NCBI RefSeq assembly: GCF_000737865.1 | Contig: NZ_CP007287.1 | Location: forward strand, 559,648 to 623,647 | Direction: 5' to 3' | Length of the DNA stretch: 64,000 bases | Source: Bifidobacterium coryneforme | Lineage (GTDB): Bacteria > Actinomycetota > Actinomycetes > Actinomycetales > Bifidobacteriaceae | Shown here: positions 18,045 through 27,446 of the stretch, in pieces | How the letters are laid out: each line of letters begins with the position of its first letter | How positions within the stretch are numbered: position 1 is the first letter of the stretch | Position numbers and translations under genes: made by a program | The notes under the pieces: generated by a model | The model's database searches: none | What the model was told of the DNA's origin: nothing | The model's input: only the letters and a program-made list of their open reading frames with translations

Positions 18045-18647
18045 ATGGCAGGCAGAACAGCCACCATCACACGCCAGACCAGTGAATCCAAGGTGAGTCT
18101 GAGTCTGGACCTGGATGGTACCGGGGCGACCAATATCGACACCTCGGTGCCTTTCTACGACCACATGATGACGGCCCTGGGCAGGCATTCCCTGATCGAC
18201 CTGACCATCAAGGCCAGCGGGGACACCCCGATTGATGTTCATCACACCGTCGAGGATGTGGCGATCGTCTTCGGTGAGGCGCTGGCCCAGGCCCTGGGTG
18301 ACAAGCGTGGCATCAAACGGTTCGCTGATGCCACCGTGCCCCTGGATGAGGCCCTGGCCCGAGCTGTGGTCGACATATCCGGCAGGCCATATGCGGTCTG
18401 CACCGGAGAACCGGAAGGGTTCGAGTATGCCATGATTGGCGGGCACTTCACGGGCTCCCTGGTCAGGCACGTCATGGAATCCATCGCCATGCATGCGGGA
18501 ATCTGCCTTCACCTGACCCTCTTGGCCGGAAGGGACCCGCACCATATCGCCGAGGCTGAGTTCAAGGCCCTGGCCCGGGCCTTGCGCTTCGCCGTGGAGC
18601 CGGATCCCAGGGTGGACGGCATTCCCAGTACCAAGGGATCGCTATGA
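18045..18647 (+). CDS. hisB: Imidazoleglycerol-phosphate dehydratase
   Basis: Manganese enzyme of histidine synthesis that dehydrates imidazole glycerol phosphate. 200 residues, the monofunctional form without the phosphatase domain. Metal-binding histidine motifs are intact: [27 protein letters not shown] and [20 protein letters not shown] at 18045 with AGAGGAG 6 bases upstream is clearly preferred to an in-frame upstream ATG at 17991. It overlaps the next gene by 4 bp (ATGA). Confidence 0.96.
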   Translation: MAGRTATITRQTSESKVSLSLDLDGTGATNIDTSVPFYDHMMTALGRHSLIDLTIKASGDTPIDVHHTVEDVAIVFGEALAQALGDKRGIKRFADATVPLDEALARAVVDISGRPYAVCTGEPEGFEYAMIGGHFTGSLVRHVMESIAMHAGICLHLTLLAGRDPHHIAEAEFKALARALRFAVEPDPRVDGIPSTKGSL

Positions 18648-19435
18648 GTGGGGACGGGAATGAGGACAAGGACCGGAAGGACAATGGTCTGCCCGATTTC
18701 GGCCACCATCTGAGTGACGAGGAGATCGAGCGGGCCCTGGCCGGCTTTGAGGCCGAGTTCGGTGAGGGCCGGGATCGGACCGATCGGAACACCGATGACG
18801 ATTCCAAGGAAGACTCACGATTTGAGTCGGATATGGATTCCGAATCCGGCACGGAAGCCGAGGCCGGTGATGAAACCGGGCCGACCGGCGAACAGCCTAT
18901 GGAGCAGAACGGGAACTTTGATGGTGTTGCCGACTTCGATCAGGAGCTTGAAGGGCTGATTGGCAACCGGGCCAAGGCCGCCGTCATGGTGACCCGTCTG
19001 GCCTCGGCCGAGCTTCTGGCGGCGTTCTGCCAGATCTCCGATATCTCGGCCTGGTGCATACAGGCCCGTGAGGGTGCCGTGGCGGTTCTGAGAAACCTGG
19101 ATGGGGATGGACCCGAAGCGGCCATCCGCGACCTGACCACCGTCGTCTCGGGGCTTAGTGCCATCCTGGCGGTCAACCGGGCCGACAAGCTTGAATCGAC
19201 CCTCTGGATCAACGGGCAGTCGGGCCAGACCTTCGCGCCCCCCATGCTCTTCGCCTCCACCGCCGACTTCGTGGAGGATCTGATGATCGGGACCACCACA
19301 GTGGACAGGTTGCGTGAGGAAGGGGCCACCATCTTCGACTCGGGGGAGTACAACCGCGAGAAGGCCATGGGCATCATCGCCGCGCACACCAGGTTCGGGG
19401 CCGGGGGATCGGCTCGGAAGGGTCGCGTCGAATAG
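18644..19435 (+). CDS. Unrecognised protein encoded inside the his operon
   Basis: 263 residues, function unknown to me. The first ~100 residues are low-complexity and very acidic (Asp/Glu/Ser/Thr/Gly rich, probably disordered), with an early helix [18 protein letters not shown]. Residues ~105-263 look like a compact domain: hydrophobic helices ([32 protein letters not shown]) and blocks [20 protein letters not shown] and [18 protein letters not shown]. No signal peptide or membrane segment and no cofactor motif. Its ATG overlaps the hisB stop (ATGA) and it ends 31 bp before hisH, so it is translationally coupled to histidine enzymes. Codon use is like its neighbours. Confidence 0.85.
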   Translation: MSGDGNEDKDRKDNGLPDFGHHLSDEEIERALAGFEAEFGEGRDRTDRNTDDDSKEDSRFESDMDSESGTEAEAGDETGPTGEQPMEQNGNFDGVADFDQELEGLIGNRAKAAVMVTRLASAELLAAFCQISDISAWCIQAREGAVAVLRNLDGDGPEAAIRDLTTVVSGLSAILAVNRADKLESTLWINGQSGQTFAPPMLFASTADFVEDLMIGTTTVDRLREEGATIFDSGEYNREKAMGIIAAHTRFGAGGSARKGRVE

Positions 19436-19466
19436 ACATCGGGCAGAGGACCTTGCAAGGAGGAAC

Positions 19467-20216
19467 ATGACCAGGATACAGGTGCTTGACTACGGGTTCG
19501 GCAACGTACGGTCCATGGTGCACGCCTTCTCCCAGCTTGGGATCGATGCGGAGCTCAGCGCCGATACGGACCTGGCCATGAGCGCCGATGGCCTTGTCAT
19601 CCCCGGTGTGGGGGCATATGGAGCCTGCATGGCGGGGCTGCGCGCCGTCGGCGGAGACCGCATAATCCGCGACCGTATCGCCCTGGGTCTGCCGGTTCTC
19701 GGTGTCTGCGTGGGTCTTCAGGTCATGTTTCAGGCCGGGGACGAGGATGGTCATGATGAGCCCGGTCTGGGGCTGATTCCCGGACGCGTAACGAAGTTGG
19801 ATGCCGATGTGGTGCCCCATATGGGGTGGGACGAGGTGCAGGTGCCCCAAGGCTCGAAACTCATGGTCGGGGTCGAGGACCAGCGCTTCTACTTCGTCCA
19901 CTCCTACGCGGCCATGGCTGCGCAAGGGGACGGTGATGGACGGGAAGCGGGCCCTGACCTGTCATTGCTGGTTCCCGTGTCCGGACGGGACCGGAAGGAC
20001 TGTGAGCGGATGGAGCGGTCCGGAAATGCTCCCGCCCCGCTGGTCACATGGGCCGGTTACGGACGCAGCAGGTTCGTGGCGGCCTATGAGTGTGGCCCAT
20101 TGAGTGCCACCCAATTCCATCCCGAGAAGTCGGCCATGGCGGGTGCGCGATTGCTGACCAACTGGGTGCGGACCCTATCGGGGAATTCCGCCCCTGCACC
20201 CGAGAAAGGTGAATGA
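19467..20216 (+). CDS. hisH: Imidazole glycerol phosphate synthase, glutaminase subunit
   Basis: Class I glutamine amidotransferase that feeds ammonia to HisF. Catalytic triad is visible: Cys81 in [11 protein letters not shown], His218 and Glu220 in FHPEKS. It begins [20 protein letters not shown] with [12 protein letters not shown] as oxyanion region. At 249 residues it is longer than the usual ~200-215 because of a hydrophilic insertion at about residues 147-194, between FVHSYA and VTWAGYG. The ATG at 19467 has a textbook AAGGAGG site. It ends one base before hisA. Confidence 0.95.
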   Translation: MTRIQVLDYGFGNVRSMVHAFSQLGIDAELSADTDLAMSADGLVIPGVGAYGACMAGLRAVGGDRIIRDRIALGLPVLGVCVGLQVMFQAGDEDGHDEPGLGLIPGRVTKLDADVVPHMGWDEVQVPQGSKLMVGVEDQRFYFVHSYAAMAAQGDGDGREAGPDLSLLVPVSGRDRKDCERMERSGNAPAPLVTWAGYGRSRFVAAYECGPLSATQFHPEKSAMAGARLLTNWVRTLSGNSAPAPEKGE

Positions 20217-20217
20217 G

Positions 20218-20949
20218 ATGCTGACACTCTTACCAGCAGTTGATGTCCGCGACGGGAAGGCGGTCCGCCTCAGGCAGGGTGTCTCCGGTTCCGAGAAGGT
20301 CTACGGGGAACCCGCCGATGCCGCCAAGGCCTGGGTGGATCAGGGTGCCGAGTGGCTCCACCTGGTAGATCTGGATGCGGCTTTCGGTACTGGAGACAAC
20401 CGTGACAAGTTGGCCGCCCTGGTCAACGAGCTGGGAGACCGGGTCAAGGTGGAGCTCAGTGGTGGAATCCGAGACGATGCCAGCCTGGAGGCCGCCCTGG
20501 AAGCCGGTGCGGCCCGGGTCAACATCGGTACGGCCGCCCTGGAGAACCCGGACTGGACCAGTCGGGTCCTGAGTCGTTATGGGGAAAGGGTCTGTGTAGG
20601 TCTGGATGTGCGTGGGCACACCCTGGCCGCCCGAGGCTGGACCAGCAAGGGCGGGGATCTCTTCGAGACCATGAAGCGACTGGATGATGATGGATGCGGT
20701 CGGTACGTGGTCACCGACGTGGCCCGGGACGGGATGATGACCGGCCCCAACCTGGACCTGCTGGGTGAGGTGTCCAGTCGGACTCCGGCCAAGGTAACCG
20801 CTTCCGGGGGCATCTCCAGCCTCAATGACCTCAGGGACATCGCCGGGTTGTCCGATCGGGGTGTGGACAGCGCCATTCTGGGCAAGTCCCTCTATGAGGG
20901 GGCCTTTACCCTGGAGCAGGCTCTGGACCTGGTTTCCGGGCATTGTTAA
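20218..20949 (+). CDS. hisA: Phosphoribosyl isomerase (HisA/PriA)
   Basis: (beta/alpha)8-barrel isomerase of ProFAR in histidine synthesis. 243 residues: [17 protein letters not shown] at the N-terminus with the first catalytic Asp, [51 protein letters not shown] with the second catalytic Asp, and [11 protein letters not shown]. In many Actinobacteria this enzyme (PriA) also performs the TrpF reaction; whether this one does cannot be read from sequence. The ATG at 20218 follows AAAGGTGA; it starts one base after hisH. Confidence 0.94.
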   Translation: MLTLLPAVDVRDGKAVRLRQGVSGSEKVYGEPADAAKAWVDQGAEWLHLVDLDAAFGTGDNRDKLAALVNELGDRVKVELSGGIRDDASLEAALEAGAARVNIGTAALENPDWTSRVLSRYGERVCVGLDVRGHTLAARGWTSKGGDLFETMKRLDDDGCGRYVVTDVARDGMMTGPNLDLLGEVSSRTPAKVTASGGISSLNDLRDIAGLSDRGVDSAILGKSLYEGAFTLEQALDLVSGHC

Positions 20950-20986
20950 CGCGATAGGCAAGTCGGCGAAATATAGGAATGGGAGC

Positions 20987-22333
20987 ATGAGCTCTATGGA
21001 TAAGCAAGAGGAATTTGCGCTGCGCACTGTCGAGGAGCGCGATGTTCGGTTCATTCGACTCTGGTTCACGGACGTTCTGGGCACGCTGAAATCGGTGGCC
21101 ATAGCACCGGCTGAGCTGGAAGTGGCCTTCGAGGAGGGACTTGGTTTCGATGGGTCCGCGATCGAGGGCATGACCAGGGTCTCCGAGGATGACATGATCG
21201 TCAAGCCGGATCCTTCGACATTCCAGATTCTTCCCTGGAGGGGAGGCCCCCAGGGTACCGCCAGGATTTTCTGCGACGTGCTCACGCCCGACGGCGAGCC
21301 CAGCAGCGGTGATCCACGACACGTACTGAAGCGTGCCTTGGCCCATGCCAAGGACAAGGGTTTCATCTTCTACACCCATCCCGAGATCGAGTTCTACCTC
21401 TTTGAGAACCAGGAGGACTGGTCCCAGCCCCCGGTTCCCATCGATGAAGGCGGCTATTTCGACCATGTTCCCCGCAGCCCGGGGATGGACTTCCGCAGGG
21501 CCTGCGTCAACATGCTGGAGCAGATGGGCATCTCGGTGGAGTACTCCCACCATGAGGCCGGACCGGGTCAGAACGAAATCGACCTGCGCTACGCCGATGC
21601 CCTGACCACGGCCGACAACATCATGACCTTCCGCACCGTGGTCAAGGAGATATCCCTGGAACGCGGGATTTACGCCAGTTTCATGCCCAAGCCGTTCACC
21701 GATCAGCCGGGATCGGGCATGCACACCCATCTGAGCCTGTTCGAGGGCGACAGCAATGCCTTCTACGAGGTGGGCCAGGAGTTCAACATGTCGCAGACCG
21801 CGCGTCAGTTCGCGGCCGGCATTCTGGCCCACGCCGCCGAAATCTGCGCGGTGACCGACCAGTACGTCAACTCCTACAAGAGGCTTTGGGGAGGGGCTGA
21901 GGCCCCCAGTTATGTATGCTGGGGCCACAACAACCGCTCGGCCCTCCTGCGCATACCTCAGTACAAGCCCGGCAAGGGGAACTCGGCCAGGATGGAGTTC
22001 CGCGGCCTGGATCCGGGGGCCAACCCCTATCTGGCATACTCCGTCCTCCTGGCTGCCGGCCTGGATGGGATCGAGCAGAAGATGACCCTGGGGGAGCCCA
22101 CCAGTGACGATGTCTGGGAGTTGACCGATTCGGAGCGGCAGGCCATGGGAATCGCACCCCTGCCGGACTCTCTGGACTCCGCCCTGAAACTGATGGAGAA
22201 ATCGGACTTTGTGGCCGATGTCCTGGGAGAACACACGTTCGAGTACTTCCTGCGCAATAAGCACAAGGAGTGGAACAGCTACAGCAGGCAGGTCAATCCC
22301 TACGAGCTGGAGTACTACCTGCCGCGCCTCTAG
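20987..22333 (+). CDS. glnA: Glutamine synthetase type I (GlnA2-like)
   Basis: ATP-dependent ligation of ammonia to glutamate. 448 residues, a compact type I enzyme. The N-terminal pattern (EEFALRTVEERDVRFIRLWFTDVLG) resembles the actinobacterial GlnA2 branch. Seen: GFDGSAIEG, the ATP/metal block EIEFYLFENQ, HHEAGPGQNEIDLRYADALTTADN, KPFTDQPGSGMHTHLSLF, NSYKRLW and NNRSALLRIP. I do not see the adenylylation-loop motif of the longer beta-type enzymes. ATG at 20987 with AGGA 8 bases upstream, or 20996 with GGGAG upstream. It follows hisA by 37 bp and may be cotranscribed with the his genes. Confidence 0.92.
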   Translation: MSSMDKQEEFALRTVEERDVRFIRLWFTDVLGTLKSVAIAPAELEVAFEEGLGFDGSAIEGMTRVSEDDMIVKPDPSTFQILPWRGGPQGTARIFCDVLTPDGEPSSGDPRHVLKRALAHAKDKGFIFYTHPEIEFYLFENQEDWSQPPVPIDEGGYFDHVPRSPGMDFRRACVNMLEQMGISVEYSHHEAGPGQNEIDLRYADALTTADNIMTFRTVVKEISLERGIYASFMPKPFTDQPGSGMHTHLSLFEGDSNAFYEVGQEFNMSQTARQFAAGILAHAAEICAVTDQYVNSYKRLWGGAEAPSYVCWGHNNRSALLRIPQYKPGKGNSARMEFRGLDPGANPYLAYSVLLAAGLDGIEQKMTLGEPTSDDVWELTDSERQAMGIAPLPDSLDSALKLMEKSDFVADVLGEHTFEYFLRNKHKEWNSYSRQVNPYELEYYLPRL

Positions 22334-22359
22334 GACCCCTGCCGTCAGGCGGTAGCCCC

Positions 22360-23253
22360 CTACTCGTCGGCCCTTCCGAACCAGGCGTCGTAGATGATGA
22401 CGAAGTTCCTGTTCCCGTAGCTGGAACAGGAGTCGCCCTCACCGTCACCGGCTGCCAGGGCTGCGGTGTTGGGCTGGTAGGGGGTGTAGATGTAGAGCAG
22501 CGCCGTGGCATCGTTCTCGATATAGACATCAGAGGCACCACAGGAGGCTTCGGGACTGAACCTGACCTGATTGATGGCCCTTGTCTGGAACTGATAGTCG
22601 GATCGGTGGGTCTCATAGTACCGATAGCGCTTGGCGGCTCCGTAGACCTGGTTGAAAAAGCCGGCATATCGGGCATCACAGGCAGCATCGTCTGGGCAGG
22701 AGAGTCCCATGGCCGACCGGATCTGGGTGGGGTCCGGATTCTTGGACGTGACCAGGTGCTGCTCTTTTTGGAGCATGGTCAGCAGTACCTTCTGACTGAT
22801 GCCGCAGGATCTTGCCGCTCCGTCGATGATCTGTGCCGCAGTCTGTCCCTTCCCACCCTGGTAGGGGTCACAGAGCCCATCCCCGTCAGGACTGGGGGTG
22901 TCCACCCTCATGGTTCTCAGGCAGGAGTCCCCGGTGCAGTCGGCCCCCTTCTGGTCCAGAAAGACCTGGACATCCTCGGCATTCATGCTGGTGGTGTCAT
23001 GGAAACGCTGATCGGTGATGATTCTGCCCGGGTTGAACTCATACTGCCTGGCCATCTCGTTCTGATGCTCCCGGGTCCTGCCGACCAGCTCCCGATATGA
23101 GACGAAGTGCAAAGACACGATGACCAGGGCGACCACAAGGACCAGAGCCATCACTGTCGCCGCAACGGCCTCGACGCGGCGGGTGGTCCCCATCCGCTTC
23201 CAGGTCCTGGCCAGATTGCTGCTGGTATGTCGTTTGCCCGGTGTCTTCCCCAT
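22360..23253 (-). CDS. Membrane-anchored extracytoplasmic protein, possible lysozyme-like domain
   Basis: 297 residues. A basic cytoplasmic start is followed by one hydrophobic segment near residues 30-50, then a large exported domain. It belongs to an actinobacterial family often labelled hemagglutinin or hypothetical, recognised by FHDTTSMNAEDVQVFLDQKG, TAAQIIDGAARSCGISQKVLLTMLQKEQHLV, AMGLSCPDDAACDARYAGFFNQVYGAAKRY and YIYTPYQPN. About eight cysteines suggest disulfides. The helix carrying LLTMLQKEQ resembles the catalytic-glutamate helix of lysozyme-like folds; that function is only an inference. It is last in a minus-strand operon, 2 bp after hrpA. Confidence 0.75.
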   Translation of the reverse strand: MGKTPGKRHTSSNLARTWKRMGTTRRVEAVAATVMALVLVVALVIVSLHFVSYRELVGRTREHQNEMARQYEFNPGRIITDQRFHDTTSMNAEDVQVFLDQKGADCTGDSCLRTMRVDTPSPDGDGLCDPYQGGKGQTAAQIIDGAARSCGISQKVLLTMLQKEQHLVTSKNPDPTQIRSAMGLSCPDDAACDARYAGFFNQVYGAAKRYRYYETHRSDYQFQTRAINQVRFSPEASCGASDVYIENDATALLYIYTPYQPNTAALAAGDGEGDSCSSYGNRNFVIIYDAWFGRADE

Positions 23254-23255
23254 GC

Positions 23256-26200
23256 TCAGGCCTCCAAGACCTTCTCGATACGCTGCAGGCTCACAGCCGT
23301 GGCTGTACCCAGCTCCTGGGCCCAGATGGAGACATAGTACTCTTCAAGCATCCACCTGGCCCGCTGAATCCTGTCCATGGCCGCATCACGGGCGGGACCG
23401 TTGGGGAGTGCCGAGGCCGTCTTCCGTGCCTTGTCCACCTTGTCCTGGGCGGTCTGGGCCTGCCAGGCCCATCGCACATCCCGGTCCTTGTCCCTGCGGG
23501 CCTTCTCCAGGCGCATCAAGTCGGCATGGAGATACGTCTGCAGGCGGGGCAGGGCATAGGGAGGATCAACCCCGATGAACCCTTTCTGCACCAGGGTTGA
23601 TGCATGCTGCCGTATCCATTGCAGAACGGAAAGGAGGGGGAGGTCGGCAGGACCCGATACGGCCTTGTCGACCTCCGAGTAGCGTTGGAGGATGGCAATC
23701 GCATCCTTGGCCACCTGGTAGACAGTGTCTTCGAAGACCTGCCCCAGCCCGGACACCGTCTCCTGTAGGGTCTGGTCATCGGTGATGGCTTCGGTTTCGG
23801 GAATCAGGCGTTTCACGGCCGCCAACTGAAGGTCCTTGGTCAGGGCATCCGTATTGCGGTAGGGGGCTGAGGCCAGCATCAGTGATTCGCGGCTCAACCA
23901 GCGGGAGGATATGCGTTGGGAGGGGAGCTCAAGCTTCTCCAGAGCGGCCTGCCATATCATGTCCTTCCGGGACTCGGTTGTGGCTCCTGCCTTATGGAGC
24001 AGGTCGGCACGCCTGACCGCCTTCCCCTCCTTGGCGGCCTGCGAGGCCCTGTTTCCGACCACGGTCCGGGCGGACTCCCTGGCCAGTCCGGCCAGGCGTG
24101 ACTGAAGCTCGGACAGGGATTTGGATTGCCCCAGCACCTTCGGCTGTTCCGGAGCTGGTTGCCCTGCACTCGGCCTATCGGCACCCGGACGGTCCTGGCC
24201 TGACGCGACCGGATCTGGGCGGCCCTTCCTGACGCGACCATGCTTGCGATGACGACTGGGTTCCTCCTCGACCTGGAAGGTCATTCGCAGGTAGGGAGGC
24301 AATCGGTCGAGTTGAGCCTGGTCGAATACCTCGGGGTGGATCTGCGCGCCGACCACATCGATGGCGGCGGCGGTGAAGACATGGGTGAAATCAGGCCAGG
24401 TTCCAACCGTCGATTCCTGGTCGGCTGCCTTGCCTCTCCCGTTCGCGTTTGATCCGGAAGCGGTGGCCGACCCGTACACGGGTTCCTGCCCTGCCCCGCT
24501 GTAATCGGACCCGGGGAGGGTGGCGTAGTGCCCGTCGATCCACCGGCGGATGGCCCGGGCCGTGTCGGGTGCGGGAACGAACTGGACACGGAGGGTCTTG
24601 GGGAGGGATTTGATGGTCGAGACGATGAGATCATCCAGGAGTCCGGGCACGTTCCAGGTGAACTCTTGTGGGTTCAGTTGTGAGAGCGTGCCGACCGGTA
24701 TGTGGATTGTGACCCCGTCGTTCGGGTCGCTGGGGTTGTAGACGTAGGTCAGGGGGAGGTCCAGTTCGTTCCCGTCCCTGCCCAGGGTGTGCCAGTGGTT
24801 GGGATAGTCGCCTGGCTGGTATCCCTCCTCATTCTGGCTGAGTCGTTCCACCTTGCCGGGGTCGAAGTCCAGGAGGTGCGGATCCTGGTCATGGTTGTGC
24901 CTCCACCAGTTTCCGAGGGCTGCCACGGAGGTTGCCTCATGGGGGAGCCGTTCGAAGTAGAAGTCGGCCAGGTCGGTCTCGTTGATGGTGTCGGCCACTT
25001 GGCGGGTTCGGCTGGTCTGATCGTCGGCCTCCCGGAGGATGTCACGATTGGCCCGGATGAAGTCATCGTGGGGGAACCTCTGCCGTATGTCGCCTTCGAC
25101 CAGCCCCTGACGCACCAGGAACTCCCGGGCCTGGGTGGGATTTATGGAGCCCCATTGGACGGTCTTATCCTGAACGATGGGGAGGCCATATAGGAGGACC
25201 TTGGAGGATGCCACGGCCGCACCGCGTGAGGCTGACCAGTGGGGTTCCGCATAGGTGGTCCGGGTCAGGGACCTGGCCAGGGGTTCCGCCCAGGCCGGGT
25301 CGATGGCGGCGCAGTACCGGGCCCAGAGCCGGGAGGTCTCCACCAGTTCGGCCGACATGATCCAGGCGGGGGTGCTCTTGGAGACGGCCGATCCGGGGAA
25401 GATGGCGAAGTGGGTGCCCCTGGCGCCCTGGTACTCGTTCTTGGAGCGTTTTTGGGCACGTTTCATGGCCTTGGCTCTGGCGGCACCTTTGAGGCCGGTG
25501 AAGTCCGAGGCCTTGGGTTCATGGATGACCTGCATGCCGATACTGGACAGGAGACCGGAGAGCATGGAGCGGTGGATCCCCTGGTCGTCCCAGGAACATA
25601 CCAGGGAGTGGGCGGCCTGTTGGGCCTGGGGGAGGTTCAGGATTCCCTTGTCCGGTGCCTTGATGGGCTTAGGGGTCCCCACCTGCATGTGCATTCCCTG
25701 GCACATCTGTACCAGCTGCTGGTAGAGGTCGTGCCACTGCCGCATCCGCATGAAGCTGATGAACTCCTGCTTGCAAGCCTTGCGCAGGACCGAGTTGGAG
25801 GACTGCTTCACCTCCGGGAAGAAGCGGTGCCAGATATTCAGGGCGGTCAGGAAGTCGCTCGTCGGGTCGTCATACCGGGCATGGAGGCGATCGGCCTCTT
25901 CCCGTTTCTCCTCGGGGCGCTCGCGCGGATCCTGGAGGGAGAGGAAGGCGACGACCACCAGAACCGCCGCCAGGGTGTCGGGCGTGGTGTCCTGGCCCGC
26001 CTGGAGAACCATCCTGCCCAGGCGGATGTCGATGGGGATCCGGGCCAGTTTCCTGCCCAAGGGGGTCAGTCTGACCTCGCCCCGGGTCCGGGCCACAGCC
26101 TGGAGTTCGGTCAGTTCGTTGAAGCCGTCGGTGACCGCCCTTGTGTCCGGTGGGTCGATGAACCCGAAACCGGTTACATCCTCGGCGGTCTTTGCCACGC

Positions 26201-27446
26201 CTACCGAGAGCATATGGAGAACCACCGCCCCCAGGGAAGTGCGCAGAATCTCCGGATCCGTGAATCTGGGTCGTGTATCGTAGTCGTCTTTGCTGTACAG
26301 GCGGATGGCAATGCCATCGGCCACGCGTCCACAGCGCCCGGCCCGCTGGTCGGCGGATGCCTGGGAAATGGGTTCGATGGGAAGCCGTTGCACTTTGGCC
26401 GACTTGGAATACCTGCTGATCCTGGCCATGCCCGGGTCCACCACATAGCGGATGCCGGGTACGGTCAGGGAGGTTTCGGCCACATTCGTGGCGATGACGA
26501 TGCGCTGGTGGTTGTGCTGTTCGAAGACCCGGTGCTGCTCCTTGGCCGAAAGCCTGGCGAAGAGGGGAACCAGCTCTATGGCATCGGTGCGCTGCATATC
26601 CGAAGCCCTGGGGCCGAAGTGGCGCCTCAGTGCGGTCTCGTACTCGCGGATGTCGCGCTCGCCGGCCGCAAAGACCAGGATGTCACGTGGACCGTTCACA
26701 TGCGTGGAATGGATGACCAGTTCGGCACATGCTCTGGCAACGGCGGTGGGTACGTCCAGGTCATCCTGGTCCCCGTCACCTTCCTGGAGGAATCCTCCGG
26801 AAGAGAAACCGGGCACCGTCCGCATAAGGGCGGGTGGGGATCCGGCGGGTTCGTAAAGGGTCTGGACCGGGTAGGTGCGGCCTGAGACCTCAATGACCGG
26901 GACCTGCGTATGGAGGGCCTTGGCGAAGTGGTCTCGGAACTTGACCGAGTCGATGGTGGCCGAAGTGATGATCAATTTCAGATCACGGCGTTTGGGCAGT
27001 AGAGCCGTCAGGTACCCCAGAAGAAAGTCGATGTTCAGACTGCGTTCATGGGCCTCGTCGATAATGATCGTGTCGTAGGCCCGCAGCTGGGGATCACCCT
27101 GTATCTGGGCCAACAGGATGCCGTCTGTTACCACCCGCAGACGGGTGCGTTTGGAGGACTGGTCGGTGAACCTGACCTGGTAACCGATTTCCTCACCCAA
27201 CCGCACCCCTGTCTCGGATGCGATTCGCTCCGCCACCGTCCTGGCGGCTATGCGCCTGGGCTGGGTGTGGACTATCTGGTGGTCGTGGGTTCCCCTCCCC
27301 ATTTCCAGGAGGATCTTGGGTATCTGGGTGGTCTTGCCCGACCCGGTCTGCCCCGAGACGATGACCACCTGCGAGGTTCTGACGGCCTGCGCTATGTCGT
27401 CCTTGGCTGCACTGACCGGCAGCTCCACAGGGTATTGGAACCTCAT
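23256..27446 (-). CDS. hrpA: ATP-dependent DEAH-box RNA helicase HrpA
   Basis: Cytosolic helicase thought to act on mRNA or stalled ribosomes. 1396 residues, similar to other HrpA proteins. Order: helicase core at the N-terminus with Walker A SGQTGSGKTTQIPKIL, DEAH motif IIDEAHERSLNIDF, ITSATID, motif V/VI region IVIATNVAETSLTVPGI and QRAGRCGRV, then winged-helix, HA2 and OB-fold segments, and a long C-terminal region (about 700 residues) with the HrpA-specific DUF3418 type. A short Pro/Gly/Arg-rich linker (near residue 1085) interrupts it. The ATG at 27446 overlaps the upstream methyltransferase by 4 bp. Confidence 0.95.
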   Translation of the reverse strand: MRFQYPVELPVSAAKDDIAQAVRTSQVVIVSGQTGSGKTTQIPKILLEMGRGTHDHQIVHTQPRRIAARTVAERIASETGVRLGEEIGYQVRFTDQSSKRTRLRVVTDGILLAQIQGDPQLRAYDTIIIDEAHERSLNIDFLLGYLTALLPKRRDLKLIITSATIDSVKFRDHFAKALHTQVPVIEVSGRTYPVQTLYEPAGSPPALMRTVPGFSSGGFLQEGDGDQDDLDVPTAVARACAELVIHSTHVNGPRDILVFAAGERDIREYETALRRHFGPRASDMQRTDAIELVPLFARLSAKEQHRVFEQHNHQRIVIATNVAETSLTVPGIRYVVDPGMARISRYSKSAKVQRLPIEPISQASADQRAGRCGRVADGIAIRLYSKDDYDTRPRFTDPEILRTSLGAVVLHMLSVGVAKTAEDVTGFGFIDPPDTRAVTDGFNELTELQAVARTRGEVRLTPLGRKLARIPIDIRLGRMVLQAGQDTTPDTLAAVLVVVAFLSLQDPRERPEEKREEADRLHARYDDPTSDFLTALNIWHRFFPEVKQSSNSVLRKACKQEFISFMRMRQWHDLYQQLVQMCQGMHMQVGTPKPIKAPDKGILNLPQAQQAAHSLVCSWDDQGIHRSMLSGLLSSIGMQVIHEPKASDFTGLKGAARAKAMKRAQKRSKNEYQGARGTHFAIFPGSAVSKSTPAWIMSAELVETSRLWARYCAAIDPAWAEPLARSLTRTTYAEPHWSASRGAAVASSKVLLYGLPIVQDKTVQWGSINPTQAREFLVRQGLVEGDIRQRFPHDDFIRANRDILREADDQTSRTRQVADTINETDLADFYFERLPHEATSVAALGNWWRHNHDQDPHLLDFDPGKVERLSQNEEGYQPGDYPNHWHTLGRDGNELDLPLTYVYNPSDPNDGVTIHIPVGTLSQLNPQEFTWNVPGLLDDLIVSTIKSLPKTLRVQFVPAPDTARAIRRWIDGHYATLPGSDYSGAGQEPVYGSATASGSNANGRGKAADQESTVGTWPDFTHVFTAAAIDVVGAQIHPEVFDQAQLDRLPPYLRMTFQVEEEPSRHRKHGRVRKGRPDPVASGQDRPGADRPSAGQPAPEQPKVLGQSKSLSELQSRLAGLARESARTVVGNRASQAAKEGKAVRRADLLHKAGATTESRKDMIWQAALEKLELPSQRISSRWLSRESLMLASAPYRNTDALTKDLQLAAVKRLIPETEAITDDQTLQETVSGLGQVFEDTVYQVAKDAIAILQRYSEVDKAVSGPADLPLLSVLQWIRQHASTLVQKGFIGVDPPYALPRLQTYLHADLMRLEKARRDKDRDVRWAWQAQTAQDKVDKARKTASALPNGPARDAAMDRIQRARWMLEEYYVSIWAQELGTATAVSLQRIEKVLEA

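Noticed and set aside
20906-22264. 452-codon minus-strand frame opposite glnA
   Set aside because: Antisense shadow of a clear glutamine synthetase.
25239-26885. Long plus-strand open frame (548 codons) opposite hrpA
   Set aside because: Antisense shadow; Gly/Asp/Val/His-rich text without domains, and hrpA motifs are clear on the other strand.
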